NCBI GenBank assembly: GCA_016794625.1
Contig: JAEUGY010000047.1
Coordinates: 1-64,000 of the forward strand
Direction of reading: 5' to 3'
Origin: Opitutaceae bacterium
GTDB taxonomy: Bacteria; Verrucomicrobiota; Verrucomicrobiia; Opitutales; Opitutaceae
DNA length: 64,000 nucleotides
Shown here one piece after another: positions 24,597 to 33,466 of this stretch. A model generated the notes under the pieces. It was given only the letters and a program-made list of their open reading frames with translations, was not told where the DNA came from and searched no databases. How positions within the stretch are numbered: position 1 is the stretch's first letter; each line of letters starts with the position of its first letter. The position numbers and the translations under genes were made by a program.

Positions 24597-24981
24597 CGGT
24601 AGGATAGGCAATCGTGACTGGCTTGGGCCCGGACCTTGGAGTCGGGGCTGGGCGGGCAGCATTGGAACGAGTGGAGGATGAATTTCGCAAGCCGCGTCCT
24701 TGCGGGCGACAGCGAACGGGCGGGTCGCGCAAAGCCTTTCCGGGGTGAAGCGGGTCGGTTGCCTGCGTCCAGGCTCCATCATGTAATGCAGGTATCTGGT
24801 ATTTAGTGGTTTAACCATGCCTTGGGTTGTTCTGTCCTGCCTTGGGCGGCCAAACGATACGACGGAGAGGCAGGGTAGGTTACGCCCGCGGCGAAAATAC
24901 AGACCGCAAAATTGTGCGGGCTGGTGTTACCGGCACCCGGGTCGGGGACGTCTCCCGTTGTATCAACCAAATCCATCCCTC
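24597..24981. other. intergenic region without a clear gene
   Basis: About 385 bp upstream of the NagB-like gene and ahead of a tiny possible gene. It has an AT-richer patch near 24785-24815, suitable for a promoter. Nothing else is recognised. Confidence 0.4.
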
Positions 24982-25125
24982 ATGAATCACTCGCTCTTCC
25001 AAAAGCTGATCTTTGTCACCCTCTTCGCCGGCGTCGTCGTGGCCCTCACGGGCAACAGTCCGTCCCGCGAAACATCGGCCGAACCGTCATCCCAGACCCA
25101 CTACAGCGCAGATTTTGTCCGCTGA
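24982..25125 (+). CDS. possible small membrane peptide
   Basis: A 47-residue frame from the ATG at 24982 with one hydrophobic segment (LIFVTLFAGVVVALTG, about 9-24) and a hydrophilic tail. No good ribosome binding site is seen. It could be a real single-span or secreted peptide, or chance. Confidence 0.35.
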   Translation: MNHSLFQKLIFVTLFAGVVVALTGNSPSRETSAEPSSQTHYSADFVR

Positions 25126-25192
25126 GGACCGCCTCCCTGCGCGGCGCCTGGCTTCCGTCTCCATGAGCCTCCCTCCCGAGCCCTGCCCCCCG

Positions 25193-25978
25193 TCACGGTG
25201 TAATGGATGCAGCGGATGCCGTGGCCGGCATGGAAAGGAAGGCGCGGGCATAGCGGCGGCCAAACTCGCGCAGCGAGGGGCTGTCGAAGTGGGTGCCGTC
25301 CCCTTTGTCGGTCAGGCCGTCGGACGCGACGCAGGTGCACCGGGCCACCGAGTTGGGCAGGTTGCGCAGCACGGGATTGAGCACGCCTGAGGTGCTTCGG
25401 GCGTGCGATAACTCACCCACGATCACGGGCGCTGCCGGGCACCCCAGGTCGGTCCGCAGCCGGCTGATCAGCCGATTGAAACGTGCTGCGTAGGTGGCGG
25501 CCTTGTCCGGCTGGCTGTCCGACTCGCCTTGGTGCCAGAGGATCGCGCGCAGGCGTCCGCCCTGGCTGAGCGCGGCCTTTGCGCGTTCGACGGCTTGCGT
25601 GTAGAGTTCGCCGTCGGGGACCCATTGATCCAGAGAGGTTCCGCCCACGGCGGCGGGAATCAAACCGATGATTGCGGTGGGCTCCGCGGCGGCCACGGTG
25701 CGGGCGAAGGAGGAGCCCAGTCCGACACCGGCCATCTTCGGCTTGTCGAAGTGCAGAGGATCCACCGCCGGCACCCAGGCCTTGGACGCGTTCAACATGA
25801 AGATACGTGGATGAGGCACCTTGTCTTGATCCTCCACCACACCCCGGCCTGCCATGTTGGATTGGCCGATGAGCAGGAAGAGCTCGCGGGGCGACTCGGT
25901 CGGGGCGCTTGTCAGTCTCGAAAACGCAGTGAAACACCAGGCGAGAACCAGGACGAGGCAACGAAGACGGAGGTGCAT
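25193..25978 (-). CDS. SASA-domain carbohydrate acetylesterase
   Basis: 261 residues from the ATG at 25978, with a signal peptide (LRLRCLVLVLAWCFTAFS). The esterase domain has LFLLIGQSNMAGRG (catalytic Ser, about 33-46), a GGTSLDQW block (about 118-125) and ILWHQGESD (about 148-156). GTHFDSPS (about 232-239) carries the catalytic Asp and His. This is the sialate O-acetylesterase/acetyl xylan esterase (DUF303) family, SGNH-like. It likely removes acetyl groups from polysaccharides in the periplasm or outside. It starts 7 bp after the FG-GAP gene, as the last gene of a three-gene operon. Confidence 0.85.
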   Translation of the reverse strand: MHLRLRCLVLVLAWCFTAFSRLTSAPTESPRELFLLIGQSNMAGRGVVEDQDKVPHPRIFMLNASKAWVPAVDPLHFDKPKMAGVGLGSSFARTVAAAEPTAIIGLIPAAVGGTSLDQWVPDGELYTQAVERAKAALSQGGRLRAILWHQGESDSQPDKAATYAARFNRLISRLRTDLGCPAAPVIVGELSHARSTSGVLNPVLRNLPNSVARCTCVASDGLTDKGDGTHFDSPSLREFGRRYARAFLSMPATASAASITP

Positions 25979-25985
25979 GGCGGGT

Positions 25986-27203
25986 TCAGCGAGCGGCGGC
26001 TTTGAATGCGGACGGGATGCGCTCGTTCCAGTAAATGATGACATTGTGGGTGGCGCGACCGCATGCGATGAGGTCGAGGTCGCCGTCGCGATCCAGGTCG
26101 GCCAGCTTCAGGTCTTCGCAGGCCATGACGTGATCGTCGATCACGGCCCGCAGCGCCCAGGTGGTCGCTCCGGCGTCGCCCGCCGCGTAGAGCCGGATGC
26201 CATAGGAACTGCCGGGTCCGGCCCCGCGCCAGCCGGCCACGACTTGATCCTGGCCGAGGCCGAGCAGATCGCCCGTGGCGAGGCCGTGGCCCTGGATCAG
26301 GTTCTCATCGAGACTGATCCTCGCACCCGCACCCTCGCGGGGATAGACCGCCACCTGGTGACCGTGCATGGGTTCGATCGTGACCAGGTAGGTTGATCCG
26401 TCGGCCGCCCGGCCCGAGCGCACCTCACCGGCCGGCAGCGTGGTCAGGCGGTGGCGGCTCCAGCCGGACTCACCGCGGACGAGGCGGTGCACGCCTTCCT
26501 TGGCCGCGACCAGCAGGGAGTTGCCGGACGCATCGGGATCAAAGTTGTGGGCCAGGTGGAGCGTGGCATCCAGCTCCACCACCGGCCACGGAGCATCGAC
26601 GCGGGCGGGCCGTTGGTATGCTAAAAATCGGATACCGGCGCCGGCTCCGTTTTGATTGCCGCGTCCATGCAGGGGAAGCACCGCAAGCAGGGCCTCGCCG
26701 CCGGGCGGGATCACCCAGTGCATGCGGTGCGTGGTGGGCTCGTAGGGGAGCGGTACCGGGCGCCAGAGCTGGGTGGGATCGGCGGGGCGTTCGAGGTAGA
26801 ACAGGGCGCCGCTGCCGGTGGTGTCGCCGGGGTTCCACCCGGCGCCGACCGCGACCTCGGCCCGGCCATCTCCGTCGAGATCGCGCGCTGCGAGGCAGAC
26901 GTGATCCTTGGGCGTGAGCTGGCGGGCCATGACCGACTTCGTCCACGATGGATTCCGGTACCAGACGATTTCCCGTGCATCGGCCAGCAGGAGGTCGTCG
27001 CGTCCGTCGCCGTCGACATCGGCGACGGCGAGGCCGTAACCGATCTGGATGGCGGCATCGATCACCTGCGCGCGCAGCAGGGGCGTCGGGAGTGACGCCG
27101 GGACGGGTGTCCCTTCTGCCGCACCCGCCGCCCCAGGCAGGAGAAGGGCGAGGGCGAGGACGGCTCGGTGGAGGCGGGGCGACGGGTGGAGCAACGACAA
27201 CAT
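25986..27203 (-). CDS. secreted FG-GAP/VCBS repeat protein
   Basis: 405 residues with a signal peptide (about 12-28, ending AAGAAEG). Calcium-binding FG-GAP repeats include VADVDGDGRDDLLLAD (about 61-76), ARDLDGDGRAEVAVG (about 105-119) and LADLDRDGDLDLIACG (about 374-389). This predicts a beta-propeller. Such proteins are common near PVC cytochromes and glycan esterases in Planctomycetes and Verrucomicrobia, with unknown partners. It lies 9 bp after the cytochrome gene and 7 bp before the esterase gene. Confidence 0.85.
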   Translation of the reverse strand: MLSLLHPSPRLHRAVLALALLLPGAAGAAEGTPVPASLPTPLLRAQVIDAAIQIGYGLAVADVDGDGRDDLLLADAREIVWYRNPSWTKSVMARQLTPKDHVCLAARDLDGDGRAEVAVGAGWNPGDTTGSGALFYLERPADPTQLWRPVPLPYEPTTHRMHWVIPPGGEALLAVLPLHGRGNQNGAGAGIRFLAYQRPARVDAPWPVVELDATLHLAHNFDPDASGNSLLVAAKEGVHRLVRGESGWSRHRLTTLPAGEVRSGRAADGSTYLVTIEPMHGHQVAVYPREGAGARISLDENLIQGHGLATGDLLGLGQDQVVAGWRGAGPGSSYGIRLYAAGDAGATTWALRAVIDDHVMACEDLKLADLDRDGDLDLIACGRATHNVIIYWNERIPSAFKAAAR

Positions 27204-27212
27204 CGTGGAGGA

Positions 27213-29942
27213 TCAGCGCTCGATGTCAGACTGCAGGTAGGCGGTGATGTCCGCGACCATTTGCGGGGTCAGCCCCAGGAGTTCAGGGGAGAACATAAGC
27301 GAGGTCTCGAGCGGGGTGATCGACTTGATGCGGCGCTTCCAGACCTGCTGGGTGGTGCCGCCCATGGAGCGGATGGTGACGGGATTGCGCGACGACAGAA
27401 CGATGCCATCAATGATCGTCCCGTCGACGGTCTCAATCCGGCTGCCCTGGTAGCCGAAGGCGATGTCGGCCGACGGTTCGAGGATGCCGCGCAGGATGAC
27501 TTCGCGCGGCTGCTGTTTGCCGAACGTCGTGAGGTTCGGACCGAAGTCGTTGCCGTTGCGACCGATCTTGTGACACAGGTAACAGGAGGTGATCGCCACC
27601 TTGCCGCGTTCGACATCGCCGGTGAGCGCCAGGATCGAGGCGACCGGACCCAGAGGCTTGGCGCCGGCAGGTGCGGTGGGCATGGTGATGGCCGTGAGCG
27701 GCCGTTTTTCCGGATTCTCCAGGCCGCGGGATTCCATGAGTTCGCCGACCTGGAAGGGTTCCCACGTATTGCCCATGCGGTTACTCAGCCACCATTTCGC
27801 CTCCTCGACGGAAGGAAAGGAGGCATCGGTGGCCAGATCGACCACCGCGGTGGCCGCGGCGAGCGAGGGCATGAAGGCGAGGGCGGTGAGCGCGCGTTTG
27901 CGTTCCGTCGCCGGGAGCGCGGCGGACCGGGCGCGTGTCTTGAAGTCGCCGGCCGCGTCGACCACGTGCAGGCGCCAGGCCAGGTCGGCAAAGGCCGGAG
28001 TCCACTGCACCGGATCCTGCGGCTGTTCGCGGCGCAGGGCGGCGTAGATCTCGGCCTCCTTGCCCTCGCAGCCAGTGCCGAAGGCCTCGAGGTAGGACCG
28101 GTCGCGGCCGTCGTACTGGCGCGCAATCTGGATCAGCAGGTCGCGGCTGCGGGCGGACGGTACGTCGCGCAGCATCAGCGCCGCGTCGCGTCGGATCGCG
28201 GGCGAGCGGTCGACCGCGGCCTGAGCGGCGAGGGCGACGACATCGTGTCCGGCCCGACGCAGGGCGCGGTAGGCGACCAGACGTTGGTCGTCCGTACCGG
28301 AGACGAGCATGGGCTTGACCAGCGCGACCCCCGAAGGCCCGAGCTGGGCCAGCAGCCAGACCGCACGGGCCGCGAGGTAGGGGTTCTCATCCTTCAACAG
28401 CGCGGCCACGGCCGGGACCGCCCGCTCGCCCTGGGCCTTCAGCCGGGTGAAACCGCTGTTGCGCACATTGACCGCCGGACTCCGCAGCGCCTCGATCTGG
28501 CCGGCCGTCGTGGTGAGGTCGATCTTCGGTATCCTGGGTTTGAAGCCCTTCGGGGCGATGCGATAGATCGTGCCGCTGGTGGAGTCATCGAGATCCGCGT
28601 GCCCGCCCACCCGTGGGTCGAACCAGTCGGCCACGTAGATTGCACCGTCCGGCCCCACGGTCACATCGGCCGGACGGAACCAGGTGCGGATTTCACGGTT
28701 CACCTTGCCCTGGACGAAGTCCGAACCGGCGAACTGCCGGGCGGGGTTGGACGTGATGAAGTCGAAGCGCTCAAGCTTGAATCCGGCGCCGTCGGGTTTG
28801 GGGAAATAGCCGAAGATGACATTGCGACCGGCCTCGCAGGCGAGCAACAGGCCGTTCCACTTCTCACCGAGGGCGCCGTTTTCGTACATTGTGACGCCGG
28901 TGGGAGAACCGCCCCCATAGATGTCGCCGGCCGGCATGGACCCCGGGTCCTCCTGGCGCCACTCCGCCACCTCGGTATCCTGCCCGGGCCTACGGTCCGC
29001 CTGCCAGGAGCGCTGGCCGTCGAGCGAGGCGAACCCCGCGTTGCCGTACTCGAGCACATGGGAGACGCGGCAGGCGGGCGGGTCGTCGTTGTCGCTTTGA
29101 AACAGGTCGCCGAACGAGGTGACGATTTGTTCGTAGCTGTTGCGGTAGTTGTGGCCGACGATCACCACTTGGGTGCCGTCAGGATTCATCCGGGCGGTGA
29201 AGCCGCCGATCCAGACGCGGCCGTCGTCGCTCCGCTGCCCGGCGATCTCGGTTGGGTTGAAGAGTTTGGGCAGTTTCGGGTTCTGCGGGGGATTGGGGTT
29301 GTAGGGACTGCCAATGCGGAACGTCTGGCCCGAGCGGTCGGTGAACACCGCACCGGTGTTGCCCATGTTCCAGTACCAGAGTCCATCGGGGCCGGCGGTG
29401 ACGGAGTGGAGGCTGTGGTCGTGATTTTTGCCGTGAAATCCGGTCAGGAGCACCTCGCGGCGGTCTTTGGCCGGGTCGTAGCGCCGGTCGCCATCCACAT
29501 CGGTATAAACAAGCAGGTCAGGAGGTTGGGAGACGACGATTTTGTCGCCGAGCACCGCCAACCCGAGCGGAGCGATGAAGCCGGGCTCCTGGACAAAGGT
29601 GCTGGAGGTGTCCGCCCGCCCGTCGCCGTCCTTGTCTTCGAGAATCACCACCCTGTCCCCGGCGGGCTGACGGGTTTGGTGGCGCCGGTAGTTGATGCCC
29701 TCGGTGACCCACAGCCGACCCTCCTGGTCGAAATCCATGTTGGTTGGATTGTGCAGCAATGGCGTATGGGCCCAGACCGTGACTTCGAGGCCCTCGGGCA
29801 CATTGAACAACGTGGAGGGCACGATTGTCGGATCGGGCTCTTTGGGTTGAGTTTGGGCGGAGGCGGGAACGAGCGGAAGGCTCGCGCCCAACCCGAACAA
29901 ACCGGCACGCAGGTACGCAGAGAAGCGGGGCAGTGGGGGCAT
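27213..29942 (-). CDS. PVC-type heme-binding CxxCH dehydrogenase-like protein
   Basis: 909 residues from the ATG at 29942, with a signal peptide ending near PASAQ. The N-terminal half is the beta-propeller of the putative membrane-bound dehydrogenase type (GRLWVTEGINYRRHQ, FHGKNHDHSLHS). HEAT-like alpha repeats follow (about 480-700). The C-terminal heme domain has CYLCH (about 787) and GPNLTTFG. The combination is characteristic of Planctomycetes and Verrucomicrobia and is thought to oxidise extracytoplasmic sugars, with unknown substrate. It is the first gene of the operon with the FG-GAP and esterase genes and is divergent from the sulfatase. Confidence 0.9.
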   Translation of the reverse strand: MPPLPRFSAYLRAGLFGLGASLPLVPASAQTQPKEPDPTIVPSTLFNVPEGLEVTVWAHTPLLHNPTNMDFDQEGRLWVTEGINYRRHQTRQPAGDRVVILEDKDGDGRADTSSTFVQEPGFIAPLGLAVLGDKIVVSQPPDLLVYTDVDGDRRYDPAKDRREVLLTGFHGKNHDHSLHSVTAGPDGLWYWNMGNTGAVFTDRSGQTFRIGSPYNPNPPQNPKLPKLFNPTEIAGQRSDDGRVWIGGFTARMNPDGTQVVIVGHNYRNSYEQIVTSFGDLFQSDNDDPPACRVSHVLEYGNAGFASLDGQRSWQADRRPGQDTEVAEWRQEDPGSMPAGDIYGGGSPTGVTMYENGALGEKWNGLLLACEAGRNVIFGYFPKPDGAGFKLERFDFITSNPARQFAGSDFVQGKVNREIRTWFRPADVTVGPDGAIYVADWFDPRVGGHADLDDSTSGTIYRIAPKGFKPRIPKIDLTTTAGQIEALRSPAVNVRNSGFTRLKAQGERAVPAVAALLKDENPYLAARAVWLLAQLGPSGVALVKPMLVSGTDDQRLVAYRALRRAGHDVVALAAQAAVDRSPAIRRDAALMLRDVPSARSRDLLIQIARQYDGRDRSYLEAFGTGCEGKEAEIYAALRREQPQDPVQWTPAFADLAWRLHVVDAAGDFKTRARSAALPATERKRALTALAFMPSLAAATAVVDLATDASFPSVEEAKWWLSNRMGNTWEPFQVGELMESRGLENPEKRPLTAITMPTAPAGAKPLGPVASILALTGDVERGKVAITSCYLCHKIGRNGNDFGPNLTTFGKQQPREVILRGILEPSADIAFGYQGSRIETVDGTIIDGIVLSSRNPVTIRSMGGTTQQVWKRRIKSITPLETSLMFSPELLGLTPQMVADITAYLQSDIER

Positions 29943-30184
29943 AAGGGTCCAAACAGAGAGGACGCGCTCCAAGAAAGACCCCTGTCCCGCGGTGGCGAGC
30001 CGGGAATGAGCCGCGACGACGATACGGTCGACAAAAGTCAGAATCCAAGCGACAGGAGCGTCGCGGGTTCAGACTACTCCTGGATGGCGACCTCGTGGGT
30101 GGAGAGAATCCGATCCGGTGCTTGCTCCGGATTGACGACGGGGACTTTCGCCACCCTCCTGATTCTACCCCACGCCGCCAACTC

Positions 30185-31564
30185 ATGAAACGATTGTTCC
30201 TCCACGGCCTACTCTTCGTTTGGATCTTCGGCGTTTGCACCCACGGGGTGGCGCGTCCGCCCAATTTCGTGGTGATTTTCACCGACGATCTCGGTTACGG
30301 CGATTTGGGGGTTCAAGGGCATCCCAGCTTGCGCACGCCGAACCTGGATCGCATGGCGGCCGAGGGAGCCCGCTTCACGGACTTTTATTCCGCGGCGCCG
30401 GTGTGCACCCCCAGCCGGGCCGCGCTGCTGACGGGACGGTACCCGTTGCGCAGCGGCATGTGTCAGATGGGCTCGTCGCGTTCGGTGCTCTTTCCGAACT
30501 CACCGGGCGGTCTGCCGCCAGGTGAAGTGACCGTCGCGGAACTGTTGCGCGAGGCTGGCTACGCCACGGCCCACGTCGGAAAGTGGCATCTGGGCATCCA
30601 TCCGGGTTCGCGTCCGCAGGATCAGGGATTCGACCAGACCTTTGGCCTTCCGTATTCAAACGATATGGACGCCGTTCCCGGCCTGACCAAGGGGGCGGCG
30701 ATGTCGCCCCAGCCGCCCGCGGACGGCTGGAATGTCCCGCTCTTGCGCAATGGCACCGTGGTGGAGCAGCCTGCCGATCAAACCCTGTTGACGCGCCGCT
30801 ACACGGACGAGTCGCTGGCTTTCATCCGCGCCCACAAAGAGCGCCCGTTTTTTCTCTACCTCGCCCACTCCATGCCCCACGTGCCACTCTTCGCGTCGCC
30901 GAGATTCAAGGGCCGCAGCGCGCGTGGGCTCTACGGCGATACGGTTGAGGAGATCGATGCCAGCACGGGTGAAATCCTGGCGGCGCTCCGGGCGGAAGGC
31001 CTGGCGGAGAACACCTTGGTGATTTTCACGAGTGACAACGGTCCCTGGCTGACCCAGGGCTCTCAGGGTGGCAGTGCGGGACTCCTGCGGGAGGGCAAGG
31101 GCAGCACCTGGGAAGGCGGGATGCGGGTGCCGTGCATCGCCTGGATGCCGGGAACCCTCCAGCCCTCGGTCATTTCCGAACCGGTCAGCGCGCTCGATAT
31201 CTTTCCAACCCTGGCGGCGATCGCGGAAATTGCGCTGCCCAAGGGCGTCGAGCTCGATGGCCGCAACGTGGCCCCGGTCGTGCTGGAAGGTGCCTCGATG
31301 CCGGATCGGCCGTTCTTCTACTATCGCGGCGACGAGATCTACGCCTGCCGGGTGGGGCCTTGGAAGCTCCACGTGCGTACGAGGGATGGATATGGTGGAT
31401 CCGCCGCAGAGGTGCATAACCCCGGTCTCCTCTACCATCTGCCCAACGATCCCTCCGAGCGGCACGATCGGGCTGCGAACCACCCGGAGGTGGTCGCACG
31501 TCTGCGGGGGCTGATCGCCGCCCAGCAGGCGTCCGTCCGTCCGGGTCCGCCCCAACTGCAATGA
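30185..31564 (+). CDS. arylsulfatase-family sulfatase
   Basis: 459 residues from the ATG at 30185, with a signal peptide (LFLHGLLFVWIFGVCTHG). VIFTDDLGYGDLG supplies metal-ligand Asp residues (about 34-46). APVCTPSRAALLTGRYP (about 74-90) is the sulfatase signature whose Cys must be converted to formylglycine by an FGE. VGKWHLG and FFLYLAHSMPHVPL are also typical. It desulfates a glycan or sulfate ester in the periplasm. Its stop overlaps the GH28 start by four bases, so the two are translated together and probably act on one sulfated polysaccharide. Confidence 0.9.
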   Translation: MKRLFLHGLLFVWIFGVCTHGVARPPNFVVIFTDDLGYGDLGVQGHPSLRTPNLDRMAAEGARFTDFYSAAPVCTPSRAALLTGRYPLRSGMCQMGSSRSVLFPNSPGGLPPGEVTVAELLREAGYATAHVGKWHLGIHPGSRPQDQGFDQTFGLPYSNDMDAVPGLTKGAAMSPQPPADGWNVPLLRNGTVVEQPADQTLLTRRYTDESLAFIRAHKERPFFLYLAHSMPHVPLFASPRFKGRSARGLYGDTVEEIDASTGEILAALRAEGLAENTLVIFTSDNGPWLTQGSQGGSAGLLREGKGSTWEGGMRVPCIAWMPGTLQPSVISEPVSALDIFPTLAAIAEIALPKGVELDGRNVAPVVLEGASMPDRPFFYYRGDEIYACRVGPWKLHVRTRDGYGGSAAEVHNPGLLYHLPNDPSERHDRAANHPEVVARLRGLIAAQQASVRPGPPQLQ

Positions 31565-32964
31565 GAATCGAACTCAGGACCCGAACCGACCAGTCTGGAC
31601 CGGTTCTCGGGTGGGCGGGCCTGATATTCCTCCTCCTCGTGCTCGGAGGCGGATCCGTTTTTGGCGCCATGACACATCCTCTGAATTGCGGGGCGAAACT
31701 CGACGGTGTCACCAACGACCAACCCGCCTTGCAGGCAGCCATCGATGCTGCGCACGCGGCCGGCGGGGGTACGGTGGTGGTGCCCGCGGGCCGGACCTTG
31801 GTGAGTGGATCGATCCAGTTGAAGTCGCGTGTGACCCTGCACCTCGAGCCCGGATCCCGGCTGGTCGCGAGTACGGAGCGCGCCGACTATCGGGACCGGG
31901 CCTTGATTCAGGCGGTGGACGCCGAGGAGATCGCGATCACCGGCTCCGGCACGATCGACGGCCGGGGTGTGGCCTTCATGCGGGAGGAACTGCCGCATAT
32001 CTTTCGGCCGGCCGCCTGGCGGCCCCGGCTCATCATCCTGGAGGGATGCCGGCGGGTGCAGGTGCGCGACATCACCCTGCGCGACTCGCCGTCCTGGACG
32101 CTGCATCTCGCGGGATGCGAGGATGTGACGATCCATGCCATCAGCATCTATAACAACCTGAAGATTCCAAACTGCGACGGCATCAATCCGGACCATTCGC
32201 GGAATGTGCGCATCAGCGACTGTCACATCGAGGCGGGGGACGACTGCATCGTGCTGAAAAGCACCCGTGCCTATGAAAAGTACGGACCGTGCGAGTCGAT
32301 TGTTGTGACCGACTGCACGCTCGTCTCCAGTTCGGCGGCGTTGAAGATCGGCACGGAGACCGTCGGGGTGATCCGCGATGTGGTTTTTTCCAATTGTGTC
32401 ATCCGCAACAGCCACCGCGGAGTGGCGATCGTGTTGCGCGACGAGGGCTCGATCGAAAATGTTCTGGTGGAGAATCTCGTGATCGAGACCCGTCTCCTGC
32501 ACCGGGATTGGTGGGGCGCGGCCGAACCGATCTATGTCAGCGCCCGGCCGCGGACTGCGGGCGGGCGGCTGGGCACGGTGCGCGGTCTGCGGTTCCGGCA
32601 AATCCTGGCTCGAGGAGAGGGCGGCGTGTGGGTTGAGGGATCGCCCGGGCGTCCCATCGAGGACCTGCGGATTGAGGACGTATCGGTCGACTGGAGTCGC
32701 GCGGGTGGGCGACTCGAGGGTCGGGTCGATGTGCGGCCACCGGAGTCGCTCGGCACCACCACGGAGCCCGTGGCGGCCTTTCGGCTCCGCGGAGTGAACG
32801 ACGCTCGCCTGCGGGATATTCGCGTGCGCTGGCCCGCGGCGCGTCCCGAGGGAGCGATGGCAGTTGAGGCCCAGGGTGACGGGGTGGTGGTGGAGGGGTT
32901 GCGGGAGTCGACCGCGGAGGGAAGGCCGGAAGCAGAGCGGACCGGGGGTGCCCCGGCACGGTGA
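31561..32964 (+). CDS. GH28-family glycoside hydrolase
   Basis: 467 residues with a signal peptide or anchor (WAGLIFLLLVLGGGSVFG, about 18-35). The right-handed parallel beta-helix enzyme begins at HPLNCGAKLDG. The GH28 active site shows as NCDGINPD (about 202-209) and EAGDDCIVLKS (about 224-234), which hold the catalytic Asp residues. The usual later G-H-G motif is replaced by SSSAALKIGTET, so activity may differ from classic polygalacturonase. It overlaps the sulfatase gene by ATGA. Together they suggest processing of a sulfated uronic-acid-containing polysaccharide. Confidence 0.85.
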   Translation: MRIELRTRTDQSGPVLGWAGLIFLLLVLGGGSVFGAMTHPLNCGAKLDGVTNDQPALQAAIDAAHAAGGGTVVVPAGRTLVSGSIQLKSRVTLHLEPGSRLVASTERADYRDRALIQAVDAEEIAITGSGTIDGRGVAFMREELPHIFRPAAWRPRLIILEGCRRVQVRDITLRDSPSWTLHLAGCEDVTIHAISIYNNLKIPNCDGINPDHSRNVRISDCHIEAGDDCIVLKSTRAYEKYGPCESIVVTDCTLVSSSAALKIGTETVGVIRDVVFSNCVIRNSHRGVAIVLRDEGSIENVLVENLVIETRLLHRDWWGAAEPIYVSARPRTAGGRLGTVRGLRFRQILARGEGGVWVEGSPGRPIEDLRIEDVSVDWSRAGGRLEGRVDVRPPESLGTTTEPVAAFRLRGVNDARLRDIRVRWPAARPEGAMAVEAQGDGVVVEGLRESTAEGRPEAERTGGAPAR

Positions 32965-33023
32965 CCCCGCGGCCCGCTTCCCCGAGCGAATTTTGCAATT
33001 TTTTGCAGGAAAACGGATTCCCC

Positions 33024-33031
33024 AAAGGAGG
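33024..33031 (+). promoter_or_regulatory. strong Shine-Dalgarno sequence
   Basis: AAAGGAGG lies 6 bp before a GTG at 33038. It is unusually strong compared with other genes in the window, most of which lack a clear SD, so it supports the short frame downstream. Confidence 0.6.
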
Positions 33032-33037
33032 TTCCCC

Positions 33038-33112
33038 GTGTTGAGTGAGGAGAACGGGAGTGGGAACTCCCCGCAGCCTCCCAACGATCATCTCCATGCG
33101 GCGCTGGCATGA
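33038..33112 (+). CDS. possible small leader peptide
   Basis: A 24-codon frame starting at GTG behind a near-perfect AAAGGAGG. The product is a hydrophilic peptide (LSEENGSGNSPQPPNDHL). It ends inside the first codons of the membrane protein starting at 33096, so ribosomes could couple the two. It could be a leader or regulatory peptide. Alternatively the SD may serve another start. Confidence 0.4.
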   Translation: MLSEENGSGNSPQPPNDHLHAALA

Positions 33113-33434
33113 ATTCTTCTTTAACCTTCTGGTCCGCCCGGGTGTGGATCGGACGCTGATGGTGGCCTGCGGGGTGGCGGCGGCGTATCGGTTTTTTCGT
33201 CGCTTCCAACCCGGGCATCCGACCGGTGATGGATACGGGATCAAGCTCATGGCCGTCGGGTTCGCGGCCTGGGTCGTGGGCATGATCGTGTCGGCGGTCG
33301 TCAAGCGCTGGCTGGGAATCGACGAGTATTCTCCCGGCGGCGGCCCGGTGCGACGAGTTCTCCTGGCGGTGGCGGTGCTGATCACGCTCTTCGGATTGCC
33401 CTCCCTTCCCTTTGTTCAGGTGCAGGAGGGGTGA
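33096..33434 (+). CDS. small hypothetical membrane protein
   Basis: 112 residues from the ATG at 33096. Three hydrophobic segments are visible: about 15-28 (TLMVACGVAAAYRF), 43-63 (IKLMAVGFAAWVVGMIVSAV) and 85-103 (VLLAVAVLITLFGLPSLPF). No family is recognised. Its start codon sits inside the upstream 24-codon frame, which suggests translational coupling. It is convergent with the HtrA-like gene. Confidence 0.65.
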   Translation: MRRWHEFFFNLLVRPGVDRTLMVACGVAAAYRFFRRFQPGHPTGDGYGIKLMAVGFAAWVVGMIVSAVVKRWLGIDEYSPGGGPVRRVLLAVAVLITLFGLPSLPFVQVQEG

Positions 33435-33466
33435 GACGATCAGGGGACCCACCGCTTCGCCTGCGG

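Noticed and set aside
27168-30188. 1006-codon plus-strand open frame
   Set aside because: Antisense to the PVC cytochrome gene with its CxxCH motif; no recognisable domain in the plus frame.
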